Notes under the pieces: generated by a model
Databases searched by the model: none
Seen by the model: only the letters and a program-made list of their open reading frames with translations
Told to the model about the DNA's origin: nothing
Translations under genes and position numbers: made by a program
NCBI RefSeq assembly: GCF_936925435.1
Contig: NZ_CAKZHQ010000004.1
Location: 1-64,000 of the forward strand
Length of the DNA stretch: 64,000 nt
Reading direction: 5' to 3'
Origin: an uncultured Ramlibacter sp.
Lineage (GTDB): Bacteria > Pseudomonadota > Gammaproteobacteria > Burkholderiales > Burkholderiaceae_C
In this document: in pieces, positions 9,304 to 19,043 of the stretch
How the letters are laid out: every line of letters begins with the position of its first letter
How positions within the stretch are numbered: position 1 is the stretch's first letter

Positions 9304-10125
9304 ATGCCCACACGCACCGTGTTCTTTATCTCCGACGGCACTGGCATCACGGCCGAAACCTTCGGCAACGCCATCCTGGCCCAGTTCGAATTCAAGCCGC
9401 GCCACGTGCGCCTGCCCTTCATCGACAGCGTGGACAAGGCCCACCAGGTGGTGCGCCAGGTCAACCACACTGCCGAGATCGAGGGCCGCAAGCCCATTGT
9501 CTTCACCACCCTGGTCAACACCGAGATCCTGGAGGTCATCGAGGAAGGCTGCAAGGGCATGCTGCTGGACATGTTCGGCACCTTCGTGCGGCCGCTGGAG
9601 ATCGAGCTGGGCATGAAGTCCAACCACCGCGTGGGCCGCTTTGCCGACATCAGCAAGAGCAAGGAATACAACGACCGCATCGAGGCCATCAATTTCAGCC
9701 TGGCCCATGACGACGGCCAGAGCCACCGCGATCTGGAGGGTGCCGACATCATCCTGGTGGGCGTCAGCCGCAGCGGCAAGACCCCGACATCGCTGTATCT
9801 GGCGATGCAGTACGGGCTCAAGGCAGCCAACTACCCGTTGATCCCGGAAGACTTCGAGCGCCAGCAACTGCCGCCGGCCCTGGTGGCGCATCGCAAGAAG
9901 ACCTTCGGCCTGAGCATCCAGCCCGAGCGGCTGGCCGAGATCCGCAACGAGCGGCGGCCCAACTCGCGCTATGCCGCGCTGGAGAATTGCCGGATGGAGG
10001 TGGCCGAGGCCGAGTCCATGATGCGCCGTGCCGGCATTCGCTGGCTCAGCACCACCACCAAGTCGATCGAGGAGATCGCCACCACCATCTTGCAGGAGAT
10101 CCGGCCCGAGCGGCTGGAGTACTGA
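9304..10125 (+). CDS. ppsR: PEP synthase regulatory protein (bifunctional kinase/pyrophosphorylase)
   Basis: 273 residues. It inactivates PpsA by ADP-dependent phosphorylation of a Thr beside the catalytic His and reactivates it by phosphorolysis. It starts [28 protein letters not shown], the family signature, and has the P-loop-like [15 protein letters not shown] at about residues 153-167. I chose ATG 9304 because an AGG-type site lies 7 bases upstream; ATG 9289, five codons earlier, is possible. The gene is divergent from its target ppsA, a common arrangement. Confidence 0.95.
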   Translation: MPTRTVFFISDGTGITAETFGNAILAQFEFKPRHVRLPFIDSVDKAHQVVRQVNHTAEIEGRKPIVFTTLVNTEILEVIEEGCKGMLLDMFGTFVRPLEIELGMKSNHRVGRFADISKSKEYNDRIEAINFSLAHDDGQSHRDLEGADIILVGVSRSGKTPTSLYLAMQYGLKAANYPLIPEDFERQQLPPALVAHRKKTFGLSIQPERLAEIRNERRPNSRYAALENCRMEVAEAESMMRRAGIRWLSTTTKSIEEIATTILQEIRPERLEY

Positions 10126-10143
10126 GGAGCGATAGCCTTTACA

Positions 10144-10197
10144 AATAGACTGCATTAGGTCTATTCATTGGCTTAATCGGTCTGCCGCCGTTACGCT
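10144..10197 (+). promoter_or_regulatory. ahpC promoter with OxyR-like dyad
   Basis: AATAGAC (10144-10150) and GTCTATT (10159-10165) form a perfect 7-bp dyad with an 8-base spacer. It ends just before a -35 candidate TTGGCT (10168-10173), which is followed after 18 bp by TACGCT (10192-10197). The ATAG...CTAT halves and the position touching the -35 fit activation by OxyR. The spacing differs from the textbook OxyR half-site (7 bases inside), so the regulator is inferred. Confidence 0.5.
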
Positions 10198-10245
10198 ATC
10201 CCTGTCCCGACAAACTTTCAATCAACTTCAATCGAGGAAACCCTG

Positions 10246-10809
10246 ATGTCCCTGATCAACACCCAAGTCCAGCCGTTCAAGACCGAAGCCTTCCACAACG
10301 GCAAGTTCGTCACGGTGAGCGACGAGACGCTCAAGGGCAAGTGGTCCGTGCTGATCTTCATGCCGGCCGCCTTCACCTTCAACTGCCCGACCGAAGTCGA
10401 AGACGCTGCCGACAACTACCCCGAGTTCCAGAAGATGGGCGCCGAGGTCTACATCGTCACCACCGACACGCACTTCTCGCACAAGGTCTGGCACGAAACC
10501 TCGCCGGCCGTCGGCAAGGCCAAGTTCCCGCTGGTGGGCGACCCGACCCACACGCTGACCAATGCCTTCGGCGTGCACATCCCCGAAGAAGGCCTGGCGC
10601 TGCGCGGCACCTTCATCATCAACCCGCAAGGCACGATCAAGACGGCCGAGGTGCACTCCAACGAGATCGCCCGTGACGTCAAGGAAACCCTGCGCAAGCT
10701 CAAGGCTGCCCAGTACACCGCCGCCCACCCCGGCGAAGTCTGCCCCGCCAAGTGGAACGAAGGCGCCAAGACCATCGCTCCGTCGCTGGACCTGGTCGGC
10801 AAGATCTAA
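10246..10809 (+). CDS. ahpC: Alkyl hydroperoxide reductase subunit C (peroxiredoxin)
   Basis: 187 residues, the standard AhpC length. It is a typical 2-Cys peroxiredoxin that reduces H2O2 and organic peroxides in the cytoplasm. The peroxidatic Cys is in FTFNCPTEVED (Cys47) and the resolving Cys in GEVCPAKW near the C-terminus. It is recharged by AhpF, encoded next. A terminator between the two genes probably makes AhpC more abundant than AhpF. Confidence 0.97.
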   Translation: MSLINTQVQPFKTEAFHNGKFVTVSDETLKGKWSVLIFMPAAFTFNCPTEVEDAADNYPEFQKMGAEVYIVTTDTHFSHKVWHETSPAVGKAKFPLVGDPTHTLTNAFGVHIPEEGLALRGTFIINPQGTIKTAEVHSNEIARDVKETLRKLKAAQYTAAHPGEVCPAKWNEGAKTIAPSLDLVGKI

Positions 10810-10827
10810 GCGCACACCAATCGCGCC

Positions 10828-10862
10828 AAGGGCCCGGCGCGGCTTCGCACCGGGCCCTTTTT
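10828..10862 (+). terminator. Terminator/attenuator between ahpC and ahpF
   Basis: AAGGGCCCGG (10828-10837) pairs with CCGGGCCCTT (10850-10859) and the stem runs into a TTTTT tract. It lies 18 bp after the ahpC stop and 31 bp before the ahpF start, so ahpF probably depends on partial read-through. Confidence 0.85.
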
Positions 10863-10893
10863 GTTTCCGAAATACGCATCCAAGGAGTTCACC

Positions 10894-12459
10894 ATGCTCG
10901 ACACCAACCTCAAAGCCCAGCTCAGCGCCTACCTGCAGCGCATCTCGCAGCCGGTGGAAATCGTTGCGTCGCTGGATGACAGCTCCGACTCGGCCGACAT
11001 GCGCGCCCTGCTGCAGGACATCGCCGACGCCTCGCCGCTGATGAAGGTCAGCGAGACGCGCGGCGGCCCGCACCGCACGCCCTCCTTCTCGGTCAACCGC
11101 CCGGGCGAAAGCCATGGCCCGCGCTTTGCCGGCCTGCCCATGGGCCATGAATTCACTTCCCTGGTGCTGGCGCTGCTGCAGGTCGGCGGCTACCCGCCCA
11201 AGGTGGAAGAAGCGCTGCTCGAGCAGATCCGCTCGCTCGACGGCGACTTCGAGTTCGAGGTCTATGTTTCGCTGACCTGCCACAACTGCCCGGACGTGGT
11301 GCAGGCGCTGAACCTGATGGCCATCCAGAACCCGCGCATCAAGACCACCATGGTCGAAGGCGGCATCTTCCAGGACGAGATCAAGGAGCGAGAGATCATG
11401 GGCGTGCCCACGGTCTTTCTCAACGGCACCATGTTCGGCAACGGCCGCATGAGCCTGGAGGAGATCCTGGCCAAGGTCGACACCTCGGGCGTGGAAAAAG
11501 AGGCCAAGAAAATCGCCGCCAAGGCGCCCTTCGACGTGCTGGTGGTCGGCGGCGGCCCGGCCGGCGCGGCGGCCGCTGTGTACGCGGCGCGCAAGGGCAT
11601 CCGCACCGGCGTGGCCTCCGAGCGTTTCGGCGGCCAGGTGCTCGACACCCTGGGCATCGAGAACTTCATCTCGATCAAGGAGACCGAGGGGCCGAAGTTC
11701 GCCCTGGCTCTGGAAGAGCACGTGCGCACCTACGACGTGGACATCATGAACCTGCAGCGCGCCAAGGCCCTGGTTCCCGGCGAGCTGATCGAGATCCAGC
11801 TGGAAAACGGCGCCTCGCTCAAGGCCCGCTCGGTGATCATCACCACCGGCGCGCGCTGGCGCAACATCAATGTGCCGGGCGAGCAGGAGTTCAAGAACAA
11901 GGGCGTGGCCTATTGCCCGCACTGCGACGGCCCGCTGTTCAAGGGCAAGCGCGTGGCGGTCATCGGCGGCGGCAACTCCGGCGTGGAAGCGGCGATCGAC
12001 CTGGCCGGCCTGGTGGCCCACGTCACGCTGGTGGAGTTCGACACCAAGCTGCGCGCCGACGAGGTGCTGCAGCGCAAGCTGCGCAGCCTGACCAACGTGA
12101 CCGTGCTGACCAACGCGCAGACCACCGAGATCACCGGCGACCAGAAGGTCAACGGCCTGGCCTGGAAGGACCGCACGTCCGGCGAGACCCACAAGGTCGA
12201 CCTGGAAGGCGTGTTCGTGCAGATCGGCCTGGTGCCCAACACGGACTGGCTCAAGGGCACGGTGGAGCTGTCCAAGCACGGCGAGATCATCGTCGACGCG
12301 CGCGGTCAGACCTCGGTGCCCGGCGTGTTCGCTGCCGGCGACGCGACGACGGTGCCGTTCAAGCAGATCATCATCGCCGCCGGCGATGGGGCCAAGGCGG
12401 CGCTCGGTGCCTTCGACCACCTGATCCGCACCCCCGCGCCGCAAGCCGTCGCGGCCTGA
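10894..12459 (+). CDS. ahpF: Alkyl hydroperoxide reductase subunit F
   Basis: 521 residues. This FAD-dependent NADH:peroxiredoxin reductase recharges AhpC. The N-terminal double thioredoxin-fold domain has the CHNC redox pair (SLTCHNCPD, about residue 130). The flavoprotein half has the FAD motif [12 protein letters not shown], the second redox pair CPHC ([11 protein letters not shown]) and the NAD motif [11 protein letters not shown], ending with [18 protein letters not shown] 10894 has AAGGAG nine bases upstream; an in-frame ATG at 10861 lies in the terminator tail and is rejected. Confidence 0.97.
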   Translation: MLDTNLKAQLSAYLQRISQPVEIVASLDDSSDSADMRALLQDIADASPLMKVSETRGGPHRTPSFSVNRPGESHGPRFAGLPMGHEFTSLVLALLQVGGYPPKVEEALLEQIRSLDGDFEFEVYVSLTCHNCPDVVQALNLMAIQNPRIKTTMVEGGIFQDEIKEREIMGVPTVFLNGTMFGNGRMSLEEILAKVDTSGVEKEAKKIAAKAPFDVLVVGGGPAGAAAAVYAARKGIRTGVASERFGGQVLDTLGIENFISIKETEGPKFALALEEHVRTYDVDIMNLQRAKALVPGELIEIQLENGASLKARSVIITTGARWRNINVPGEQEFKNKGVAYCPHCDGPLFKGKRVAVIGGGNSGVEAAIDLAGLVAHVTLVEFDTKLRADEVLQRKLRSLTNVTVLTNAQTTEITGDQKVNGLAWKDRTSGETHKVDLEGVFVQIGLVPNTDWLKGTVELSKHGEIIVDARGQTSVPGVFAAGDATTVPFKQIIIAAGDGAKAALGAFDHLIRTPAPQAVAA

Positions 12460-12571
12460 ACGCGAACCGCAATCAACATCACACGCAGCCACACCGGCTG
12501 CGTGTGGTCTTGGCCCTGCGCACGGGGTTTTCCCGGACAATCCCCCGATCAACAACAACAGGAACAGTCCC

Positions 12572-13048
12572 ATGCAAGGCGACGCCAAAGTCATCGAACA
12601 CCTGCAGGCCCAGCTGAAGAACGAGCTGACCGCGATCAACCAGTACTTCCTGCACTACCGCATGCTCAAGCACTGGGGCCTGGACAAGCTGGCCAAGAAG
12701 GAATACGCCGAATCCATCGGCGAGATGAAGCACGCCGACCAGCTGATGGACCGCATCTTCATGCTCGACGGCCTGCCCAACCTGCAGGACCTGGCCAAGC
12801 TGCAGGTCGGCGAGGACGTGCCGGAATTGCTGGCCTGCGACCTGAGCAGCGAGCGCGGCGCGCAAGCCACGATCAAGGACGGCATCGCCCACTGCGAGAC
12901 TGTGCGTGACTACGTTTCGCGCGACCTGCTGCAGGGCATCCTGGAGGACACGGAAGAACACATCGACTTCCTGGAGACCCAGATCGACCTGATCGCCAAG
13001 CTCGGCCTGCCTAACTACCTGCAAAGCCAGATGGGCGAGCTCCAATAA
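12572..13048 (+). CDS. bfr: Bacterioferritin
   Basis: 158 residues, the normal length. It forms a 24-mer shell that oxidises and stores iron and binds heme between subunits. Compared with my memory of E. coli Bfr, the heme ligand Met52 and ferroxidase residues Glu18, Glu51, His54, Glu94 and His130 are in place. Position 127, Glu in E. coli, is Thr here (EDTEEH). The end NYLQSQM is family-typical. It lies 112 bp after ahpF and is closed by a strong terminator. Iron release would use Bfd (35543) and Fpr (24345), also in this window. Confidence 0.96.
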   Translation: MQGDAKVIEHLQAQLKNELTAINQYFLHYRMLKHWGLDKLAKKEYAESIGEMKHADQLMDRIFMLDGLPNLQDLAKLQVGEDVPELLACDLSSERGAQATIKDGIAHCETVRDYVSRDLLQGILEDTEEHIDFLETQIDLIAKLGLPNYLQSQMGELQ

Positions 13049-13071
13049 GCCGCCTGTCGCGCCCGTCACTC

Positions 13072-13099
13072 AAAAAGCCGGCCCTGCGCCGGCTTTTTT
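13072..13099 (+). terminator. Intrinsic terminator after bfr
   Basis: AAAAAGCCGGC (13072-13082) pairs with GCCGGCTTTTT (13088-13098) over a 5-base loop, followed by another T. It separates bfr from the Fur-controlled receptor operon. Confidence 0.9.
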
Positions 13100-13109
13100 A
13101 CGCCCCGAG

Positions 13110-13139
13110 TTGAGAATGATTCTCATCCCTTGTTACAAT
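13110..13139 (+). promoter_or_regulatory. Fur-controlled promoter of the siderophore-receptor operon
   Basis: TGAGAATGATTCTCA (13111-13125) is a perfect 7-1-7 Fur box. It overlaps the -35 TTGAGA (13110-13115). The -10 TACAAT (13134-13139) follows after 18 bp. Fur with Fe2+ would block RNA polymerase directly. The first gene starts 65 bp downstream. Confidence 0.88.
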
Positions 13140-13203
13140 CGCCGTCTTCGCGAGCCACACCCCTGCGGGTGCAGCCAGCCAGCAACCCTGACTTGCCTGC
13201 ACC

Positions 13204-15381
13204 ATGCGTCCTCCTTCCATCGAAAAGAAAAATCGGCCTGCAGCCCCCGTCCAACAAGCGCGGATTGCTCGCAAAACGATAGCGAGCCTGGCACTGGCGC
13301 CGCTCGCGCTGGCCGCCATGCAGACCTGCTGGGCGCAAACCCTGCCCACCGTCACGGTGACATCAGGCAGCGAGACGGCCACAGGCCCGGTCCACGGTTT
13401 CACCGCCAAGCGCTCGGCCACCGCGACCAAGACCGACACACCGCTGATCGAGACGCCGCAGGCCATCTCGGTCGTGACCAAGGAGCAGATGGAGGCCCAG
13501 GGCGTGCAGACCCTGCGCGACACCACGGCCTACAGCGCCGGCGTGGCGACCAGCTTCTTCGACAGCCGTGGCGACGGCTTCAAGTTCCGCGGCACCGACC
13601 CCGTGCAATACCTGGACGGCCTGCAGCGCGCCTATGGCGTCTACAACACCACCAAGCCCGAGGTCTACACGCTCGAGCGGGTGGAACTGCTGCGCGGCCC
13701 CGCCTCCGTCCTGTACGGCCAGGGCAGCGTGGGCGGTGTGATCAACATGGTGACCAAGCGGCCGCAAACCGAGGCGCAGCGCGAGATCCAGGTGCAGGTT
13801 GGCAACTACAGCCGCAAGCAGATCGCCGCCGACCTGACCGGCCCGCTGGACGCCGAAGGCAAGTGGCTCTACCGCCTGGTGGCGGTGGGCCGCGACAGCG
13901 GCACCCAGGTCGACCATGTGCAGGACGACCGTGTGGTGCTGGCGCCCTCGCTGACCTGGCAGCCCACGGCCGACACCTCGCTGACCCTGCAGGCCCTGTA
14001 CCAGAAGGACAAGAGCGGCTCAATGATCGGCTTCTTCCCCTGGCAGGGCACGCTGCAGCCGGCGCGCTACGGCCAGATCCCGACCAACACCTTCATCAGC
14101 GAGCCGGGATGGGACCGCTTCAACTCGGAGCAGGCCTCGTTCGGCTGGCAGTTCTCGCACAAGGTCGACAAGACCTGGACGGTGCGGCAGAACTTCCGCC
14201 ATTCGGACGCGGACGTCGACTACCGCACCATGTACACCAGCTTCACCGCGGTGCCTGCCGCTGGCCGGCCGGCACGGCCTGTGTTCAACGCCGACCAGCG
14301 TACCGTGTTGCGCGACCAGGGCGTGCAGCTCAATGGCAGCAAGCTGAGCCTGCTGGACAACCAGGCCGAGGGCCACTTCAAGGCCGGTGACTTCGAGCAC
14401 ACCGTGCTGCTGGGCCTGGACGGCCAGCGCAACGAGCAGACCCAGAGCCTGTTCCGCGGCCTGGCGCCCTCGATCGACGTGTATGCGCCTGTCTATGGCA
14501 ACTTCACGGCGCCGACGGTGTTCACGCCCCAGCCCACCGTGGTGCAGCGCCAGCTGGGCTTCTATGCCCAGGACCAGATCAAGTTTGGCCGCTGGATCGG
14601 CCTGCTGGGCCTGCGCCACGACAGCGCAGACACCGACACTGCCGGCCGTCCGGCCGCAGCGGTCAACGACTCGGCCACCACCAAGCGCGCCGGCCTGGTC
14701 TACCTGGCCGACAACGGCTGGGCGCCCTACCTGAGCTACGCCGAATCCTTCCTGCCGCTGGGCGGCGTCAACTTCTACGGCACACCCTTCGAGCCGCAGC
14801 GCGGCAAGCAATGGGAAGCTGGCGTGAAGTGGGAGCCCGTGGGCAGCCGCGTCACGCTGATGGCCGCGGTGTACGACATGCGCGACGCCAACCGCAAGAC
14901 CACCGACCCCACCAACCCGCTCAACAGCCTGCAGATCGGCGAGGTCCACTCCAAGGGCGGCGAGATCGAGATCAAGTACGACCTGGGCGCCGGCTGGAGC
15001 GGCACGGGCGCCTATTCGTACACCGACGCCCGCGTCTCCAAGAGCAACAGCGCCGACCTGGGCAAGCGCCTGGCCAGCGTGCCCACCAACAATGCCTCGG
15101 CCTGGCTGATGCGCCGCCTGGCGCTGGACGGCGGCGCCGGCCTGACCCTGGGCGGCGGCGTGCGCTATATCGGCGACAGCTGGGACGGCCTGGATGCGTT
15201 GCGCACGCCCTCGGCCACCTTGCTGGACGCAATGGCGGCCTGGGACAGCGGCCCCATGCGCCTGGCCCTGAACGTCAACAACCTGGCCGACAAGGTGCAG
15301 ATCACCACCTGCCTGGCGCGCGGCGACTGCTTCTATGGCCCGCGGCGCACCGTCGTGGCCAGCATGCGCTACGCCTTCTGA
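13204..15381 (+). CDS. TonB-dependent siderophore receptor
   Basis: 725 residues. An outer-membrane beta-barrel importing a ferric siderophore with energy from TonB. The long signal peptide ends near residue 45 (LALAAMQTCWAQ). A TonB-box-like LPTVTVTS follows, then the plug (ETPQAISVVTKEQMEAQG to LERVELLRGPASVLYGQGSVGGVINMVTKRP). The barrel ends in VVASMRYAF with the terminal aromatic. The family resembles FhuA/FoxA-type hydroxamate receptors, but substrate cannot be read from sequence. Directly behind a Fur box, and 29 bp before a second receptor. Confidence 0.93.
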   Translation: MRPPSIEKKNRPAAPVQQARIARKTIASLALAPLALAAMQTCWAQTLPTVTVTSGSETATGPVHGFTAKRSATATKTDTPLIETPQAISVVTKEQMEAQGVQTLRDTTAYSAGVATSFFDSRGDGFKFRGTDPVQYLDGLQRAYGVYNTTKPEVYTLERVELLRGPASVLYGQGSVGGVINMVTKRPQTEAQREIQVQVGNYSRKQIAADLTGPLDAEGKWLYRLVAVGRDSGTQVDHVQDDRVVLAPSLTWQPTADTSLTLQALYQKDKSGSMIGFFPWQGTLQPARYGQIPTNTFISEPGWDRFNSEQASFGWQFSHKVDKTWTVRQNFRHSDADVDYRTMYTSFTAVPAAGRPARPVFNADQRTVLRDQGVQLNGSKLSLLDNQAEGHFKAGDFEHTVLLGLDGQRNEQTQSLFRGLAPSIDVYAPVYGNFTAPTVFTPQPTVVQRQLGFYAQDQIKFGRWIGLLGLRHDSADTDTAGRPAAAVNDSATTKRAGLVYLADNGWAPYLSYAESFLPLGGVNFYGTPFEPQRGKQWEAGVKWEPVGSRVTLMAAVYDMRDANRKTTDPTNPLNSLQIGEVHSKGGEIEIKYDLGAGWSGTGAYSYTDARVSKSNSADLGKRLASVPTNNASAWLMRRLALDGGAGLTLGGGVRYIGDSWDGLDALRTPSATLLDAMAAWDSGPMRLALNVNNLADKVQITTCLARGDCFYGPRRTVVASMRYAF

Positions 15382-15410
15382 CCCCCTGATCTTTTGACCC
15401 TGAGAAACCC

Positions 15411-17603
15411 ATGACCAAGCTCACCCCCGTGGCGATCGCCGCCGCACTGGCTTTCAGCCTCCCAGCCACCCAGGCCCAGACCGCGGCCCAGGCAGCCGGC
15501 ACCAACGATGGCAAGACGCTGTCGACGGTGACGGTGAACGCCAGCGCCGACGCCTCGGCCCAGGGCTTGTCGGCGCCGTATGCCGGCGGCCAGGTCGCGC
15601 GCGGCGGCCGCGCCGGCATCCTGGGCACGCGCGACAACATGGACACGCCGTTCTCCATCACCAGCTACACCAGCGACTTCATCCAGGACCGCCAGGCGCG
15701 TAGCGTCGGCGACGTGCTGCTCAATGACCCGTCGGTGCGTGTGGCACGCGGCTTTGGCAACTTCCAGGAGTCGTATTTCATCCGCGGCTTCATCCTCAGC
15801 TCCGATGACGTGGCCTACAACGGCCTGTACAGCCTGCTGCCGCGCCAGTACATCGCCACCGAGCTGTTCGAGCGCGTGGAAGTGCTGCGCGGCGCCTCGG
15901 CCTTCCTGACCGGCGCCACGCCCGGCGGCGGCGGCATTGGCGGCACCATCAACCTGGTGCCCAAACGCGCCGGCAACGAGCCGCTGTCGCGCGTGAGCGT
16001 CGGCGCGGGCAGCGGCGGCCAGGGCAGCGTGGCAGCCGATATTTCGCGCCGCTTCGGCCCGGACGGCGCCACCGGCATCCGCGTCAACGCCGGCTACCAC
16101 GACGACGGCACCGGCGTGGACGACGAGAAGGCCCGCACCGCCGTGGCCTCGGTCGGCCTGGACTGGCGCAGCCGCGATGTGCGCCTGTCGGGCGACATCG
16201 GCTGGCAGGACAACCAGCTCCAGCGCACCCGCACCAACGTCACTCCGGGCGCCGGCGTCAGCTTCGTGCCGGCGCCGCCCGACGCCAGCAGCAATTTCGC
16301 CCAGCCCTGGTCCTACTCCAACGAGCGCGACGTCTTCGGCACGCTGCGCGGCGAATGGGACATCAACTCCAGCGTCACCGGCTGGGCCGCCTACGGCTGG
16401 CGCCGCAGCGACGAAGCCAACTCGCTGGCCAACTTCGACCTGGTCGACAGCAGCGGTGCCGGCACCACCTCGCGCTTTGACAACACCCGCGAAGACAGCG
16501 TGGGCACGGGCGAGATCGGCCTGCGCGGCAAGCTGCGCACCGGCTCGGTGGGCCACGAGTGGGTGGTCTCGGCCTCCAGCTTCGATTTCGAGAAGAAGAA
16601 CGCCTACGCCTGGGACTTCAACAACCGCCAGGCCACCAACCTGTACAACCCGGTCTACGCGCCCCTGCCGGGCTTTACCGCCGGCGCCTTCCGCGGCGGC
16701 AACCTGGCCGCGCCCAACCTGACGGGCCGCACCAAGCTCACCAGCTTCGCCATCGGCGACACCCTGGCCCTGGTCAATGACAGCTTGCTGCTCACGCTGG
16801 GCGCGCGCCACCAGAGCATGCAGGTCACGGACTACGCCTATGGCACTTCGGCGGTGACCAACGACTACGACAAGAGCCGCACCAGCCCGGTGGTCGGCGC
16901 CGTCTGGAAGGCCAGCAAGGAAGTCTCGCTCTACGCCAACTACATCGAAGGCCTGTCCAAGGGCGACGTCGCCCCGCTGGCGGCCAGCAACCGCGGCGAA
17001 TCGCTGGCGCCCTACGTCTCCAAGCAGAAGGAAATCGGCGCCAAGTACGACGGCGGCCGTTTCGGTGGCGGCCTGGCCTTGTTCTCCACCACCAAGCCGC
17101 GCTCAATGCTCACCGCCAGCAGCCTGTTCACCGACGGCGGCGAGGACCGGCATGACGGCCTGGAGCTGAACTTCTTCGGCGAACCCACGCGCGGCCTGCG
17201 CCTGCTGGGCGGCGCCACATGGCTGGACGCCACGCAGCAGTCCACCGGCTCGGCCACCACCGACGGCAAGCGCGTGATCGGCGTGCCGCGCCTGCAAGCC
17301 ACCGTGGGCGCCGAGTGGGACATCCCCGGCGCCAAGGGCCTGGCCGTGGACGGCCGCCTGAACTACACCGGCTCGCGCTACGCCAATGCCGCCAACACAC
17401 TGGAAGTGGGCAGCTGGACCCGCGTCGATGCCGGCGTGCGCTACCTGACCGATGTCAACGGCAAGCTGCTGACGCTGCGCGGCCGCGTGGACAACCTGGC
17501 CGACCGCAACTACTGGGCCTCCAGCGGCGGCTACCCCGGCAACGGCTACCTGGTGGTGGGCGCGCCGCGCACCTTCACCGTCAGCGCCACCGTCGACTTC
17601 TGA
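15411..17603 (+). CDS. TonB-dependent siderophore receptor
   Basis: 730 residues. The signal peptide ends near residue 23 (AFSLPATQAQ). The TonB-box-like LSTVTVNAS is followed by a plug with the variant FERVEVLRGASAFLTGATPGGGGIGGTINLVPKRAG, where LRGASAFL replaces the common LRGPSALLYG. The barrel ends in FTVSATVDF. The glycine-rich plug loop and low similarity to the preceding receptor suggest a different ligand rather than a recent duplication. It sits in the same operon between the first receptor and a PepSY reductase. Confidence 0.92.
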   Translation: MTKLTPVAIAAALAFSLPATQAQTAAQAAGTNDGKTLSTVTVNASADASAQGLSAPYAGGQVARGGRAGILGTRDNMDTPFSITSYTSDFIQDRQARSVGDVLLNDPSVRVARGFGNFQESYFIRGFILSSDDVAYNGLYSLLPRQYIATELFERVEVLRGASAFLTGATPGGGGIGGTINLVPKRAGNEPLSRVSVGAGSGGQGSVAADISRRFGPDGATGIRVNAGYHDDGTGVDDEKARTAVASVGLDWRSRDVRLSGDIGWQDNQLQRTRTNVTPGAGVSFVPAPPDASSNFAQPWSYSNERDVFGTLRGEWDINSSVTGWAAYGWRRSDEANSLANFDLVDSSGAGTTSRFDNTREDSVGTGEIGLRGKLRTGSVGHEWVVSASSFDFEKKNAYAWDFNNRQATNLYNPVYAPLPGFTAGAFRGGNLAAPNLTGRTKLTSFAIGDTLALVNDSLLLTLGARHQSMQVTDYAYGTSAVTNDYDKSRTSPVVGAVWKASKEVSLYANYIEGLSKGDVAPLAASNRGESLAPYVSKQKEIGAKYDGGRFGGGLALFSTTKPRSMLTASSLFTDGGEDRHDGLELNFFGEPTRGLRLLGGATWLDATQQSTGSATTDGKRVIGVPRLQATVGAEWDIPGAKGLAVDGRLNYTGSRYANAANTLEVGSWTRVDAGVRYLTDVNGKLLTLRGRVDNLADRNYWASSGGYPGNGYLVVGAPRTFTVSATVDF

Positions 17604-17632
17604 GACTGGACCACAAGCAAGGAGCAATGACC

Positions 17633-18781
17633 ATGCTGACTGCCCGTTCCATCAAGACCTGGTCCTGGCTGCACAAGTGGAGCAGCCTGGTCTGCACCAT
17701 CTTCATGCTGCTGCTGTGCCTGACCGGCCTGCCGCTGATCTTCCACCACGAGATCGGCCACCTGCTGGGCACCGAGGTCGAAGCGCCGGAGATGGCCAAA
17801 GGCACGCCGCACGTGAGCCTGGACAAGATCCTGGACGTGGCCAAGGCAAAGCACCCGGACCGCGTCGTGCAGTTCGCCTCGCAGGACGAGGACGACGCCA
17901 ACATCTGGTTCGTCACCCTCACGCCCACGCCCGAGCCCACCGACGACTTCAAGTCGGTGGCACTGGACGCGCGCACCGGCGCCGTGCTGGCCCAGCCGCG
18001 CTTCGACGAGGGCTTCATGTGGGTGATGTTCAAGCTGCACGTGGACCTGTTCGCCGGCCTGCCTGGCAAGCTGTTCCTGGGCTTGATGGGCCTGTTGCTG
18101 CTCATTGCCATCGTCTCGGGCGTGGTGCTGTACGCGCCCTTCATGCGCAAGCTCGATTTCGGCGAGGTGCGCAAGCAGCGTTCGCGCCGCGTCAAGTGGC
18201 TGGACCTGCACAACCTGCTGGGCGTGGTCACCCTGACCTGGTTCTTCGTGGTCGGCGCCACCGGCATGATCAACACCTGGGCCGACCTGCTGATCAAATA
18301 CTGGCAGTACGACCAGCTCACTGCGCTGCTCGCTCCCTACAAGGGCCAGCCGACGGTGCCGGTGACGCAGCGCGCCTCGGTGCAGCAGTCCATGGACGCG
18401 GCGATGGCCCACGCGCCGGGCAACAAGCTGTCCTTCATCGCCTTTCCGGGCACGTCCTTTTCCAGCCCGCACCACCACACCTTCTTCCTCAAGGGCGAGA
18501 CGCCATTGACAGCGCGCCTGCTGCAGCCGGTGCTGGTCGACGCCAAGACCGCCAAGGTCACGGCTGCGCCGGCCCTGCCCTGGTACCTGACGGCGCTGCT
18601 GGTGTCGCAGCCGCTGCACTTCGGCGACTACGGCGGCATGCCCATGCAGATCCTCTGGGCCCTGCTGGACATCGCCACCATCGTCGTGCTGGGCAGTGGC
18701 CTGTACCTGTGGTTCAAGCGCAAACAGCCCCAGACACTGGCCCGGGAAGCGGACGTGGCCTTGCCGGGAGTGACCCAATGA
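17633..18781 (+). CDS. PepSY-domain inner-membrane protein, probable ferrisiderophore reductase
   Basis: 382 residues with four main membrane helices (WLHKWSSLVCTIFMLLLCLTGL; LFLGLMGLLLLIAIVSGVVLY; LDLHNLLGVVTLTWFFVVGATG; WALLDIATIVVLGSGLYLWF). A periplasmic PepSY-type region lies between the first two. His residues in HKW, LHVDLF, DLHNLLG and QPLHFGDYGG are the likely heme ligands. Relatives such as FpvG and FoxB of Pseudomonas reduce iron from siderophores at the inner membrane. I prefer ATG 17633 because GGAG (17621-17624) is 8 bases upstream; ATG 17627 would leave only 2. Its stop overlaps the next ATG. Confidence 0.85.
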   Translation: MLTARSIKTWSWLHKWSSLVCTIFMLLLCLTGLPLIFHHEIGHLLGTEVEAPEMAKGTPHVSLDKILDVAKAKHPDRVVQFASQDEDDANIWFVTLTPTPEPTDDFKSVALDARTGAVLAQPRFDEGFMWVMFKLHVDLFAGLPGKLFLGLMGLLLLIAIVSGVVLYAPFMRKLDFGEVRKQRSRRVKWLDLHNLLGVVTLTWFFVVGATGMINTWADLLIKYWQYDQLTALLAPYKGQPTVPVTQRASVQQSMDAAMAHAPGNKLSFIAFPGTSFSSPHHHTFFLKGETPLTARLLQPVLVDAKTAKVTAAPALPWYLTALLVSQPLHFGDYGGMPMQILWALLDIATIVVLGSGLYLWFKRKQPQTLAREADVALPGVTQ

Positions 18782-18954
18782 GCCCGCAATTTCGCCGCCT
18801 GTGGGCTTGGCCCATCGCATTGGGCCTGCTGACGGCCAGCGGCCTGCTCACGGCCCTGGTGTCCGACGGCGGGGCCGGCGACATCTGGTCCTGGGTCGGC
18901 CTGGGCGTGCCGGTGGCCGTGATGGCCTGGTTCTGGTGGAAACCCCGCCGCTGA
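18778..18954 (+). CDS. Small two-helix membrane protein
   Basis: 58 residues, overlapping the preceding stop by ATGA, so translationally coupled to the PepSY protein. Two membrane helices are visible (LWAWPIALGLLTASGLLTALV and IWSWVGLGVPVAVMAWFWW) with a short polar link. Small partners of this kind accompany PepSY ferrisiderophore reductases (compare FpvH/FpvK in Pseudomonas). The exact role is unknown. Confidence 0.8.
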   Translation: MSPQFRRLWAWPIALGLLTASGLLTALVSDGGAGDIWSWVGLGVPVAVMAWFWWKPRR

Positions 18955-19043
18955 GCCATTTTCCCAAACAAATCCGGCGACAGCCCCCGTCCACCGGACC
19001 CGAGCAGCTACCAAATCCATAGCAATCTTACAAGGAGTTTTCC

